From the NCBI GenBank assembly GCA_022885665.1, contig JAGQDJ010000031.1, forward strand, positions 434,001 to 498,000: a DNA stretch of 64,000 bases, given 5' to 3'. This document shows, one piece after another, positions 25,472-38,900 of this stretch (position 1 is the first letter of the stretch; the number at the start of each line of letters is the position of its first letter). The stretch is from Triops longicaudatus. Lineage: Eukaryota > Arthropoda > Branchiopoda > Notostraca > Triopsidae. The notes beneath the pieces are model-generated. The model did not search any database, was not told where the DNA came from, and worked only from the letters and a program-made list of their open reading frames with translations. Made by a program: the position numbers and the translations under genes.

Positions 25472-26370
25472 TGTTGGTAGTTTTTCGCGCTATTTTCCTC
25501 CCTCACGTGTAAATAGTTGTTGATCTTTCCAGCGTTGCCTAATCTTCACAGGAGAGCATTACTGCGCAAGCTTTGACGCAAACTGTGGCGTAAACGCTGC
25601 TGGAATGTAAAAATTATAAAATTCTGATTAATTCACAATACTGTTACACTAATATTATTTTTTATTTTTTTCCCGTGTATTTTTTATGTCTGGAAGTGGA
25701 AAAAATCCAATAACGTCATTGCGAAACGAACGCTTTATAAATTCGTTAACGATTGAATAATCACCTGAAATTATCTGACATTTTCGTTAGGTAATTTCGC
25801 CTGTTAGTACAATGCATCGCCCAAGTACTGTTCGGTTACCCCACCTCCCTCGATTTTCTGTTTCATAAGCGCTTTTAGTGGGTTATAAATTACCATTAAC
25901 GTCACAAATACAATTTCCTGTGCTGAATCTGGGCTTAACCTAGCTTTATTTAACGTATCTAACACAATTCAACTTAATTTAACTTAGCTAAATTTTTTGT
26001 CAACTTTCCCGTAGGTGTGCGCCCTGGGCTGAATTCATTGATAATGATTGACATGCGTTAAAATATTTTAGAAATAGCCAGATTATGCTAGTTCTAAAGT
26101 TGAGTTCGGGTGGAAAAAGGGGTTTGAGATGGAGAGGGTGCATTAACCGAAAAGTACTGGTAATTTCGAAGCAGCCAGTCGCGAATTGACGTGTCTGGTC
26201 ACAAACCGCTAGATGTCTCATAATGACTAAAACCCCAAATAAACATTGGCTGCATTTATGTGTAATTGTAAACCGGGATTTTGTGTCCGAGTTGAGAATT
26301 CGGCCTAGGTTTTTAATATTGTGCTGAGACCACAGTTTGATTCCGCACAGCGCAATCTTAAACGTGCTTC
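25472..26370. promoter_or_regulatory. Divergent intergenic region between POLD3 and LCMT1
   Basis: About 0.9 kb separates the two start codons of these oppositely oriented housekeeping genes, so both promoters must lie here. I see no clear TATA box tied to either gene and no coding sequence. Confidence 0.5.
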
Positions 26371-27671
26371 ATGGAAAAAGCATTATCGGTCAGAACAAGG
26401 GAGATAGGATTCGACGGAGATGAGGCTGTTCGGGCCACAAACGACGATGCCAGCGGCTGCAAAAGATTTGCTGTCGAACTGGGGTACTGGCAAGATCAGT
26501 TCCTCCCATATTTTATTCGAAATGCAGAAAGAAAAGCACCAGAGATCAATCGTGGTTATTATGCCCGCGTACGGGGTGTAAAGCTTCTCATTGATCAATT
26601 CATAAAGGTCTGTAATCTTGATTTTTTATCGTTTGTATCCTGTTCTCTTTTACAAATTTCTTTTTCATTTTTAGACTTGCAAGGGTAACTGCCAAATAGT
26701 CAATATAGGCGCTGGCTTTGACACGTTGTATTGGAGACTTTGCGAAGAAGGCGTACATATTTTTAATTTTGCGGAGTTGGATTTCCCTGCCGTTACGGCT
26801 CGTAAAAACCATCTAATCCGGCGATCTGAACGTTTGCTCCAATATATCAATAAGGCTGGTAATATTTGTTTTACTCTTTCTGCAATCAAACGAAGGGAAA
26901 AATGGGAACGATTTTAAGAAAACCCCAGTTAATTTCTTGTTTCTCATAGATGACGAAATTAAAGTTAACACGACAGATATACACGCAACAAACTATCATA
27001 TAGCTGCTGTGGATTTAAGAAATACGGAAGAGGTTGCTCAGAAATTGATTGAATGCAATATCAAACCGGAAATTCCTACGTTATTTATCGCGGAATGCGT
27101 ACTGGTTTACATGAAACCGCCCGAATCCCAGGCTTTGTTGGAGTTCATTGCCTTACGCTTTACCACGGCAGCTTTCTGTAATTATGAACAAGTAAATGAA
27201 CCTCTTTTTTGCTATCCTAAATCTATTTACTTATGTATTTCTCTAATATGTTTTGTTCCGTTGGGTTTTATATAATTAATATATTACAGGTGAATATGAG
27301 AGATCGGTTTGGTGAAGTTATGTTGACAAATCTAAAAATGCGAGGGTGCGATCTTGCTGGCGTGGATCTGTGTCAAGATTTGACAACTCAAGAGCAAAGG
27401 TTGGTGATTTATTAGGTATAAGTTTATTTAAACAATATTATATGTTTTGTTTGTATGGTTTCAAAGATTTACCCATCATGGCTGGGAACATGCCCAAGCA
27501 TGGAACATGTCCCAAGTGTACTATGGGCTTCCGCGGGACGATATAACTCGCATTGAGCGGCTGGAATTTTTGGATGAACTAGAACTACTGGAACAACTTT
27601 TTCAACACTATTGTATATGTTTCGCTTTCAAGGATCCTTTAAAACTAGGACTAAACTCAATTTCTCTTTGA
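26371..27671 (+). CDS. LCMT1: Leucine carboxyl methyltransferase 1
   Basis: Five exons, 26371-26607, 26675-26858, 26950-27191, 27290-27399 and 27467-27671, give 325 residues, close to the human 334. The enzyme uses S-adenosylmethionine to methylate the C-terminal leucine of the PP2A catalytic subunit, which favours assembly of certain holoenzymes in the cytosol. Visible family blocks are DEAVRATNDDASGCKRFAV, KAPEINRGYYARV, the SAM-binding loop VNIGAGFDTLYWRL (Gly91-Asp95), LFIAECVLVYM, NYEQVNMRDRFG and CDLAGVDLCQ. The C-terminus ends LGLNSISL, like the vertebrate LGLKEITY. Introns are all short (67-98 bp). AATAAA at 27792-27797 is a good poly(A) signal. Nothing is missing from the catalytic core. 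Confidence 0.96.
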
Positions 27672-30600
27672 AAAAATATTTATTTCTCGTAAGTTATGGT
27701 CCCCAAAGCGAAAATTGTATTTAAAGATGAAAATTATAAACTGAAGAAATTCCCATTGAAAAACTTGTCTGTGATACGTTTGCACGTTCCTAATAAAGGA
27801 AATAATGACAATAGTAAAGTTTAGCGTTTCTCGGTATCCTGTTGGATTTTGAATTTCCCGCACGCCAATATCAGGTAACCAATCAGCAGTCGGCGAAAAC
27901 AAGCAATATGGCGGTCGTATGACAGTCAACAGAAGGTGTTTTGTAGTCCAGTTTTTATTGACGTGGACCGTATCCTAGCATATTAATTACCGGGTTTTTA
28001 ATATCCTACGTACAGTGAAGTTAAAATTAAATAACCAGAAAACGTCCTTGCCCCAGTTACATATTCATAGCAAGGTAAACCATGAAACCATTTGTTTGGA
28101 CCATTTTTGTAGCTCCCCTTTGTAATACTTCCTTTTGTTACAAAATTATGAAGTTTTCCGGTTTGTTTGACACTATTTTACTTAGCCTCTTTATTTCGAC
28201 AGCTTTCAGTTCAATGAGAAAAGTTAGAACTTATTTAGTACATGAAAAACTTTCGGTTGACATAGTACGTTGTATTCCTCTAATTTATCCTAGTCAGCGC
28301 CTAAGTTTGGGTTACTGCACTTGACTTACCTGTAAACATCTAATTTAAGTTTCCAGTATCAATTTATGTAACAAAATACGCGTTTCATTTCGTCTCAAAA
28401 GTCCTGTAAGTGAAAAAATCTAGGGACGTGTAATAAGACTGTTCCGTTTCCTTGATTTGTTATTTTGAATGGATTTAACTTATTCTTTTGTCTTTTTTAG
28501 GGAACGGCGACGAAATTGTTTCTTGTGTGTATGGTATATATGCCATGTTCTACCCAGTTGGAAATTGCTGATCAAATATGTTTTCTTCGTTTGATCACGG
28601 TGGCAAATCGGTAACGTAATCTTGCACTTTATTCCTCATTTTATCGCTCAAGTTCTGTCAACACGTTAAAGTACGCCGTTGTAAACAACTTGAAAACATC
28701 AAAAGGTTGCAAAGTTTCTGCTGCGTAAGGAAGAGAGAAAAACCTCCAACCCGGAATTCTCTCATCTTCGTTTGTAGCGGTTGCTTTTCAAGATCGTGGA
28801 AGCGTGCAAAATTTAAGTCAGATGGCAAAACAAGTCAGATATACTCCTTTTTCAGTAAGAGAGGAAAGAATTAATGAAAAAGTATTAAAAGGATACAGTT
28901 TAGTAAAAATTAAGCTTCGATTCAGTTGATTATGTTTTACATTTCGAATAGAATGTCGGTACGGAAGTGGGGGGATCACGCATCATTGAATTCCCAGTTC
29001 CGGCTGTTTTTCTTTTTGGTTTTCATTTTTCGTTTATTTTGGCTTCGGAAGTGCAACGTTTGAACACGAAAATTAGTTCAAATGCCAAGAAAGAGTTAAT
29101 TTTAGAGTAGCTAAAACTGTTTGACACGGTCATCTTTTCCTTGTGTTTGCGTTATGAATTCGAACGTTAGCTTAAAAATATTCTAGAAAAGATTACTAGT
29201 AATTTTACCTTACCACTTGGTGGTAATTCGTAGATATTAAAAAATAAGAACTGATCACTAATTATTATAGTGAAGACAGAATTGTGTGATTGGAACAATA
29301 TTGATAGCCTATTGTTGACACATTATATCAGAAATTCTCGGTAATTGTAGTCTGGAAAGGATTAATTTTGTTCATAATGAGTGTTGTAATAAGAAAGTAA
29401 CCAAAGCTTGGCACGCGATGTGTACCCCAGGCCCGAAAAGCAGCGTTTAAATTATAATGGGAAATAGAGAAGCTCCTTCATCTGAGAGCAATAACATTTC
29501 ATTCTCAGTGAACTCTTAGGGTTGACATATTGTATGTTTGCTTGATTCATAGTCTGTCTGGGAGACCGTGAGAAAGTGGACAGACATTCGCGTCTTACCA
29601 TGCGTAACAGCCAAAAACTTCACTAGAATGCCAGGATTCTCGGAAGCTTTGTATTTGAAAGTTTCAGAGTCGATAAGCTTTACGTCCTTGCAGCTTGAAT
29701 TTTTATGGAAAAAAATGACGTAATGTTTCAGTCGTATTTTTTAAAACTACCCTTACCTTTTTATACAGAATACCTTCATTTTTTTTAATAAGAAAAGCCT
29801 TCCCCTTTTTAATACATTCGTCTGAACCTTTTATTCGAATTATTTTTACTTTTATTATTGCATTTTCAAAATCTACAAATCTGCATGTAGTTTTGCTCAG
29901 TATTCAAAGCTTTTGGCGTAGACGCGTAAATTTAAATCCTTTCCTCTCTTAATCTGCTGTGTTCAGTAGCAACAATGTGTCAAAACGAGTTCTGTCATTA
30001 TACGACGTAATAGCTTACGTTTCTGTGTAATTTTCTTTGTAAATTTCATAGCGCAGGTCAAAAGTTGAACGACATGGTGTTTTATTTCCTGTATTATTTT
30101 GTTTTGATTAAAGTGAGCGGAAAAGTTTTTAGAACAAATTTCAGTTCAGCGTAAGAAAAAAAAGGGGACTTTCGCAAAGATTAGCTAACAAGAGTACACC
30201 GAACGATTTTATCTACACCTAAAGCTGTCTATGTAACAAGAAACAGCTGCGCACGAGTCCAGATACAAATTCTTGGCTCAGTAAACTGGTTAAATTAAAC
30301 TAAAAGATGCTTGAGGGGGATGTAAAGCGCGAAGAGAGGCAAAAAATCAGACGAACTAAGAAGAATAAAGATGACAAAGAAGAAGTAGTCTAAACAGATT
30401 GGACACCATATGGTGTTCCGTTTCTTGTGTGTAAGTACCGTAGAGTCCAATCCACTGACGTCCAGTACTCGGGAATACAGTACGTTTTACACGTATGCGT
30501 GTGAAAAGGTCTGGAAGAAAGGAGTGTAAATAACGCGTTGTACGAAAGAACAAGGAACTGGAGGAAGAAGTTAGTGTCTCCGTTTGCTTGAGAAAAGGTT

Positions 30601-31147
30601 AGTGAAGTGAGAAGCCCAAAGCACCGAGGATTCGTTTAGGTCCCCCTTTTAAGAGGAAATCACGAGTAAATAAGACGTGATCTTGCATCTCAAGTGCGAT
30701 TGGTCTGTACTGTTCCCGTCCGCCTCCCTTTACTGGTTTAAGATCCTTGTCTGAAGCCCATTTTGCGATTCCAACAATTCATCGTTTTTAAGTCTCATTT
30801 ACGGAACAGTTTTCGCACCGAAAAGAGAGAAAATTAACAAGCAGTTTCATTTGCTTGGACAAAAAGGTACTAGTGGGTACAGGCGTTTCGGTGCAGGCTT
30901 GACCAGAGTGACGTGAAAATGGTTGTTATAGAAACACTGATAAGCTGTTGATCCGCTAGGAAAATTTTATATTCCGTCTCAACATACTTTGAAGTGAATA
31001 GTGTGTGACTGTGTGTGAAGGAAGCGAGCGTTGCGTAAAAGGTCAAATCTTCTGAATTAATTAAAGACCAAGTTCAACCTGTCTTCATAAGTGAGAGGGA
31101 TAGAGGGTGAAGTGGATGAAGGATAAGAGGAAACTTAGTGTTTCAAA

Positions 31148-31219
31148 ATGTTGGGAAATTATTTAGTGGGATCAAATATGAACTTGTACTACGAGGATTA
31201 TGCGCGATCCAAAACAGAG
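31148..31219 (+). CDS. Possible short upstream coding exon
   Basis: An ATG frame of 24 codons (MLGNYLVGSNMNLYYEDYAR...) ends ACA GAG before a GTAATG donor, phase 0, compatible with splicing to 42150. No homology is recognised. It is listed because it shares the phase and design of the other candidate first exons. Confidence 0.2.
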
Positions 31220-32685
31220 GTAATGCACTACAAACAATATTTAACCTTCAATTTTACTGAGGTGAACAATGCTGTGGCAAATTTTGCCCTTAATAGCCGA
31301 TTGTACGTCATATCCGGTATTGAAGTGAATGCTTTCATCTCACTGGGATATGTGGACTTGTACACTACTGTGTACAAGTTTATTTGAACCTTTAATTGAA
31401 TATATTTGAAAATCGAAAGGTCTATATTTTGTTGCAAGCTGACATACTGTGTATTATTAAAAATATTCACATGTGTTGTGTTTGCCTCGCATGAACACAT
31501 CGTATGTATAAAATATTGCGTTTAAATTGTTTTTATTTCCGCTTTGAAGGCAAATGTAACGTTTGATAAAATACGAATATTAGAATTTTATCAAAACTAA
31601 ATTATTGACAGCTAAACTTCTCGAAAATTTGTCTTATGTTGGATTGATTCTAAGACAAAGCAATAAAAAAACGAGGTCCTGATGGGCAAAACGTTAAAAT
31701 TTTAACATGGGCCTAGTCTCCTAGCACTAAGAAGGATATTGGGACAAAAACAGTGTTCAAAAACTGTTTGTAAAAGCTTTTGGAAACATGTTCTTTTCTG
31801 TTCAATGATTTTTTTTCTGATTAAAAACAGATACGTGACAAATGGTTGGGATAGAATTGCGTAGTAGTCGCTTGTGGCCCTGGGCTTTTCTTTATCTTAC
31901 GAGCATTTATCAAGGAACGCCGTCAAAAGTATGCGATAGATTAAGCAATCGTAAAGGTGATCCGTGAATTGTGTGACAGATTTTAAAGAACATAGGGATC
32001 GTGAGAGGCGTGTACAGAGCTTTAATTATATTTTTTTCTCCTTATTAGCATTCTTTGGAATCGCTTTTTTATTAAGTGGCAAGGGAGACAGGATGTATGT
32101 TGAGCTAAAAAGAATGTGTTTTGACACGAGGGAGGAGTTTTGGAATGCTAATTTGGCACTCAGAGGAGACATTTTGGACACCTTGGGGGTTGCACAAGGT
32201 CGCTTTTGGGGGGTTATTTATAGCTATGGCGATTTTTTACGTTGTGTTGGACGTTTGCGGTGGTACGTGACATTTATTTTCCTTTTCCGAAAAACTTAAC
32301 AAGTAGTAAAGAGCAGTGAGAATTTTAAGGGCCGAGAAAGCGAGAAAAATAGGAAAACGTGAGTGATTTGTTGAATGGAGAACAAGGGAGAGTGTAATTA
32401 GCGTTAAATTACGTGGTTGAGGTGGAATAATTTTTTGTTAAGGCGAGAGAAAGGGAGCAATTAGAGTGATTAATTGGAGCAATGGAATTCCAAATGAGTT
32501 GCCACTGGAGTAATGGAAAACTGGTGAGTTTGTTGTAGAAATTCGGATTGTAAATTCCATTTGGGGATTTTTTTTTTATTTAGTATATCGCTTTAGAAAA
32601 AAGATGGAATGTGAGTACGCTAGCTTGTGTGAGTTCGCGAAGAAAATAAAAATAAGTACGTTAAACTTAAAAAAGTGGCTAGTAC

Positions 32686-32832
32686 CAGCCCGTAGCCAGG
32701 AGGGAGGTTAGGGGTTAACCCCCCACCCTGAAATTTTTATTTTATAATCGTGAAGATAGGTGAAACCCAAATGTCCAACAAAATTGCATAGTTACCCCCC
32801 CTCCCTGAGCCGAAATCCTGGCTACGGGCCTG
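32686..32832. mobile_element. 147-bp hAT-like MITE
   Basis: The left end CAGCCCGTAGCCAGGA matches the complement of the right end (CAGGCCCGTAGCCAGGAT) with one base missing. The flanks GCTAGTAC and GCTTATAC are an 8-bp duplication with two differences, the size made by hAT transposases. The interior is C/G-homopolymer rich and non-coding. A second family member is at 51768-51845. Confidence 0.7.
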
Positions 32833-33942
32833 GCTTATACATAAAGTTTTACTATTTTACAAGTAATTGTCAACATCTTCTGCATTGGAACATGAATAAA
32901 AAATTAGCCTATGAATATTGTGCTAAGAATCAGTCAAAGTAAAATACTTCAACCCTGATGTCCTTTCGTGGAAACTAACGTTCAATAATTTCGTGGATTT
33001 GCATGGCAGCGTTCTATATATTTACTTTCTTGCACCAAAGCTGTAGCATTTTAAACTATAAAAAGGACTTAAAACATATACAGGTAAACAGGAACGTAGT
33101 ATTTTGAGAAATAAAAATATCTGAAAAGCGAGAAAACTTAATAGGTTACTCCTAAGCTTTGACACAACTGGCTCTTTCTGAGAGTGCCTTTTTGAGAGTG
33201 CCTTTTTGCTCTCCAAGAAGGTGAAAGATTTTACATCGCACATGTAGGACTGAAAGGCATGTAGGGGAAAAATAATTCTCACGTGTAAAGCGTGTCGATC
33301 GTTCTGTGCGATTCACGTGGTTGTCATACCACTGCCTTCTTTTTGCAGCTGCCCCCGGCGTAAGAAGGATTTAACGAATGAGGGTGGTTAGCGTATATGC
33401 CAAGAGCGTGTGATGTGCGTCTGTGCCAACTTTCACCTCTTTCTTTTTTCACTCTTATCTTTTCACATTCTGAGCAAGCGTGTACGATACGGGGGTGTAA
33501 GATTTTCAGCCTTCGTCTTCCCTTCCTATATGTCGCCAAATCCTCGTCTTCGCAGAGATGTTTTTAGTCCGGTTAGGTTGAAGGAGCCGAGTAGGTTGAT
33601 TTTGCTGGCGTGTGTGCGTGTAGGTAGGGGAAGCATGGGTGCGAAATGAATTCAGTTTAGTGAGAAGATATTAAACAAAAAGAAAGTAATTTTACTAAAT
33701 AGCGCAGCTTGGTAAGTGTGGCATTGAGTATCAAATTAATGACACACATGCAAATAAATAACTGTTTATTATCCAAAAGGTATGAAACAGTCGTAGACAT
33801 ACCAGAGACTCATGATGGTGAGAGTGAAAATGAAGGAGTTGTTCTAGAGCCAGTGACTCACGTTCTCAAGAGTGCCTAAAAAAGCAAAAGGGGTGAAAAA
33901 AACGCACTTGTACCCTTTTGAGTCGGAAAACCAAGAAAAGCC

Positions 33943-34266
33943 ATGTTAGGTTGGGTAACCAAGTTGCAACAATGGAAGCCTAATAATAAAAATGAAGTGC
34001 ATCCAAAGTTGCCTTTACACCCAGCCGAGAATCACCCGAATCATCAAAATCATCAGTGTCATCTCATTAAAGCCTTCGTTTCATTAGCACTGCAACAACA
34101 ACAAATAAGAGACAATGAGTGTTGCAACAATAATGAGGCGGTAGTACTCGCCGCGGCTGATTCAGCTGTTTTCGATCCCCTGTCTGCTCCTTCATCTTCT
34201 TTTCGTCTTTCACATCAACAGAGTAGAAACGCCAACTTGCAATCGATTCCTACCCAAGGAATTAGG
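33943..34266 (+). CDS. Possible upstream coding exon, Gln/Asn/Ser-rich
   Basis: An ATG frame of 108 codons ends ATT AGG before GTAACA, phase 0, and could join the kinase exon at 42150. The composition is polar (His, Asn, Gln, Ser) with a short poly-Gln run. There is no recognisable domain and no independent evidence of transcription; an unrelated chance frame is quite possible. Confidence 0.22.
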
Positions 34267-35937
34267 GTAACAAAGAATTGGTCTTAAGCTTGCTTTATTT
34301 TTCCGTCCCTTGTTTTTACGACAAGAGATGGCTAGTTCTTTTACCCGCTTCGTCTCCTTCCATATTTTTATTTATTATTTTTGGCGGGATTTGTCTCATA
34401 TTTATGTTGTATAAAAGATTGTCCGAGTGCCGCAGTGCTGTTTAGTGCATGCATATATGAAGAGTTATCAAGATATAGTGTTCTGTCTGCTGCAGCCGGA
34501 ACGGGGGAAAATTTTTGTTGTAAGGGTGTGCAAGAGGGTGGAAGCAGCATAGAAATAACGCTACGGAGGAACAGCTTTCTTTTTTTCTTTATAATAGGCT
34601 AGAGCCGAACCTCGGAACAGTCAATCCTAAAGTTCACAAACACAGCTTTAACGGGCAAGGCCTGGTTGTCCACTTTTCTGCTATACCTTATCAATAGTAG
34701 GCTATTCTTTAAAAATGGGGAAAAGATGTTTTAATGCAGCATTGAGTCAACACAGACGTGGTCCCTTCCTCGTATGTAAGCCTATATGCGTAACTCTTAC
34801 ATTACTGTGACGGCCTTGGATCCCACAATCAAACGATATTTTCCTCTATTTTTTGCAATATTAGTGCTTCAAATAAGCGAAATAATAGTTTATTTTTCTT
34901 GTTTTGCAAGTTAATAAGATACTCTAACAGTATTTGTATACTACGATAACCTCTTAAGCTTGATTCTCACTTGGCAAAGGTCAGTCGTTTCGGTCTTGAC
35001 ATTTGGCCTAAACAAGAAACTTTTAATTGTGTCCAAACTTGCTGTGACAGACAATAAAAGATCTTCCCTGTTTTAGTATAATTGCCGTGACATGTGGAGA
35101 AAAATGTCGAAACTATATATATTTATTTTCTTGTCTTGCTGAGTTTCACAGATTCGGAGAATATTTTGCTGTATTAAATAATCGGAGGCATTTAAAAAAA
35201 CACTAGCAAAACAATATAAAAAATAGAAACCCAAGCTTTAGGCCTATCTTACGGACGCAACCATATAATGAACCCTTGAAACAGCCGACTCGCAAGAGTT
35301 CTACATTATTTTTAGATCTTTTTGTTGCTATACCAAACTAAGAACATTTTACTGTAATTACATTTGTCGGAAGTAACGTATCGAAATGAAGTGGAAGAAA
35401 AACGATTTTTATGAGTTCGTAATGAGACAGTGCTCTGTTATTCACTGTTTATTTTGTACAGTTATTTTGGGTCCGAAAAATGTTTAGTATTTTTTGTTCG
35501 TGTTTTATGTTTTACTGAAATTTTTATTTGTGACGATGCCCGTATCAGTGCTAGAAGCTTTGTTTTCATGGAGTACACCAAAATTGTAACACCGCAGACG
35601 CCCTTCCGCTACGTCCGGAATTATGTTCCTACCGGCTGGTTACAAGCGTGTCGTATGTTCAAGTGGAAATTGTGAATTCGTTGTATGACTGTCGTAATGC
35701 TGGACGCAAGTTTTTGCGGTTGCGGCTGCAATTATGACAGGCTTGTGACAGTTGAGTTCGAAATGCGTTTGATGTAACACAGGCATACGCGTGTAACGTA
35801 CACCAGCCCTCCTGCTAGTCCGGTGTATCGAGAGTTCGGTATATGGTTATGTCTGTAAGATAAGTCTAAAGCTTAGGTTGACTTTTGATTATTTAGCTGG
35901 TATTTTTCGTGTGCCTCTCCTTCATTAACACAGCAAA

Positions 35938-38900
35938 ATGTCTTCTGAATCTATCAAACTCGTCAAGGTGGGAGTAAATGAATAAATATTCACTTTACGA
36001 TAACAAATAGAACCTATGTACAATACTTTTGCTCACTTTTATGCATTTGATAGAAGCTGTCACAATCGTGTGCGGTTTGCATACAGAACAGAATTTTTTC
36101 GGCGACAGATCTAAGGGTCATCGTGTCTTGAATAATTTGTTTCATAGGGACATTCATTTCCAAAAATGGCCTTCCTTTTCATTATTTGTATTCTTACACC
36201 AGTACTATTTCACGCAAAGTCTATCCTTGCAAATTAATAGTTTTCGTATCCCAAAAAGTGTCCGTATCAGGATCATTTTTTAAGAAAAGACAGTGATTTT
36301 GAGTGAATTATTGATTAACTACTCGCGAATAAATCAAACGGTCTTATACATTTTGTGGCTAAAAAAGTGCCAAACACCGGATAAATAACTTCGGTTGTGA
36401 AGTAGTCTTATATCTCGTTTTACGCTAAACCGTTTCAGGGAATTATGCTTATATTGGACATCTGTGGTCTCAGTGAATTTGCGAGCTGTAAGGCTGTTGT
36501 TTCTATACGCAACGAGGGTCTCCATTTTTTGTGAGTTTCTGTTTTATTGGCTCTGACCATGGCGAGAATTACTAATAAAAATTGGATAGTACTAGAGTTT
36601 GTATTGGCTCCCCCCTCCGAAAAAAGTGATACAATTATTGTTTCTCCACTTCAAGACATTACTGACTAATATAATCGTATTATTCTTGTAATATACGTAA
36701 GGGTAAAAGAACCCTTGTTTGGACGTATTGCTTACGTCTTACCGGTGAAGGATTGGATATCAATTTCTTATGTTCTTTTATTCCTCCTGGTGCGTTGCGT
36801 TTACATGTTTTCTCTTTCTCTATCAAGTTCCATCTTATTGCAGTAATGGCTGGGCTCTGTTTTCCTAAAAAAGTTAATTTGGGTCCTAGGTCCATTTTCA
36901 CCCGCTTGTATTGATCTCATTGTTGTTGGCTTTGACTGAGGCCTGCGAGTGACTAAAATATTTAGAGTAGGCCTGGTAAACTGTCGATTAAAAATTCATT
37001 TGTAGACCTTAGTGAAATGGGAAAGCATTTCAGGATAATGTACTACAAGCCTCTTTAGGCCCTAAGTTCTATTTTTGAGGCTTCAAAGTAACGTAAAGTT
37101 CATTTGAAACTCTTAGTAGTCTAAGTGCCACACTATTGATGTAGAAGTAAGGTACACATAAAGGTGTTACAAAACTGTAAACATTCTGGAACTTTGCTGT
37201 TATGAATGGTTGATCTGCTTGTTTTGTTTATAGATACAAGGGTTTTTTCATTCAACTGATTTTTTTTTAACTTGATAGAGCTTTTTCTCAACAAAAATAA
37301 GGCGATGTGAAGGATAGCACTCCATTAGGAGTGAGAAGTGAGTTCGTTTGGGTGTAAATTTCAGCTTATTACATATGAATGTGAGTGGAAGCCATGTTGT
37401 AAAGACCTTCAATTTTCAAAAGCGCTGAAGAAGATGAATTGAGCTCATTTCGAGTGCATTTCTCCCAATCTACGGCCTAATCGATCTTAGGAGTATTACG
37501 ATAACGAAGTGTTAAAAAACAGGGCGACTTTGCCAATTTCCTTTCTGCCAGAAATTTGCAAGCTAATTATAGAACTTTTGGCAAGCGAGAACACATTTTA
37601 TGACTCGACTACTACTTCACGCGGTTCACTGCTTCTCAACTTTGCCGTCCTTCACTTCGCATTCTTCAGAATTAGGAAGGATGGATTTAAAGGAAAAATG
37701 AAAGTAGGGAAATACTTTTTATTCTTTTTCGAGCAATATCCTGAAAAATGCGTAGGAAAAATTAGGATCCTGGCTCTCAATCCATTCCTGTTACGTTTTC
37801 TTTGATTTGCAAAAAGTGAAGAAGAAAGTAAACGTTGCTGAAAAATTGGTGCGAAGGTATAAAATGCGAGATGGAGGATGAAAACGGGAGCCAATCAGCG
37901 CACGTTTTAAGGAAAACCACGAGTCTACAGGAAAAAGAGTATTTATGGTACAATTTTTTATCGAAAAACGGATATTATTTGCGTGTCCCTTTATATTATA
38001 GTAGTATGATTTTGTCTGTTTGCTTTTTTAAGGTTTTCGTCTTCACCTTTTTTCTGCTCTCGAAGTCTAAGTTGTCGGGTAGATAACTTTGGTTTCCATT
38101 TCGAACGCGAGAGGGGAATGAGGTTGAAGGGTAAAAGACGGGTTAATTGAAAATGCAAATGGTTTTCCTGGGCTGTAAAGGAGGGATTTTTATATCTCAG
38201 GATTTCGGTTTACGAAGAAGCGGCAGACAATTTACACGAAGACGCTGTTTTATGTGTTGTATTGATGTAGATAACGGACGCGGGGTTTTCTTATTCGCTT
38301 ACTTTAGGGTGATAGGAGAGAATTTAAGGGTGGTAGGTAGGGTACAAAATAAGCGAATTGCAGTGAGTTCTTTATAAACGTAATAAAGAACACTCAGGAT
38401 CTCTGTGGTCCATTTGCTCTACTTTAAGATTTGTAAAAATAGGGAAGATAGCATGTTATCTGCAATGGGGAGGACATGTAAAAAGCAAAGACATGTAGTT
38501 AACTAATTAGAACGGACATGAAAGCAGAATTAGGTAAAATTTGGCACGTTCGCGTTTATCGAGCGGAGGGTTTTGTTAACAAACTAAGAAAATAGAAGAG
38601 GACCATAGAAAGGCAAGATAAGTGAAAAACAGTGAGGATTAGCTACTTTTTGTGACCTGTAAAAGGATGTCCGTGAAATTAGGTAGGTATTGTCTGAAAA
38701 TTATGATCTTCGGAGTGTGAGAAGAACATTTTGAGACTGCGAACTGAAGAAGTTCTTCTTTTTTATCGTAACGCCCAAGGAGCTAATAGTACACTTGTCG
38801 GATTTTAATTGTACTAGTTAGATGTGTGAAACAAGCACTTTGCATAATGGGGTGTTAACTTTCAACCCAAACGATTTTAATTACCTCAGGAGCGACGGAC

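Larger units (their letters stand above)
27672..35937. other. Gene-poor interval upstream of the GCKIII kinase
   Basis: About 8 kb without a confident gene. It contains the LCMT1 poly(A) signal, an exact 14-bp tandem duplication (TGAGAGTGCCTTTT, 33179-33206), a hAT-like MITE (32686-32832), and two ATG-initiated frames that end at GT donors in the phase needed to join the kinase (31148-31219 and 33943-34266). The remaining sequence shows only short chance frames. Confidence 0.5.
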
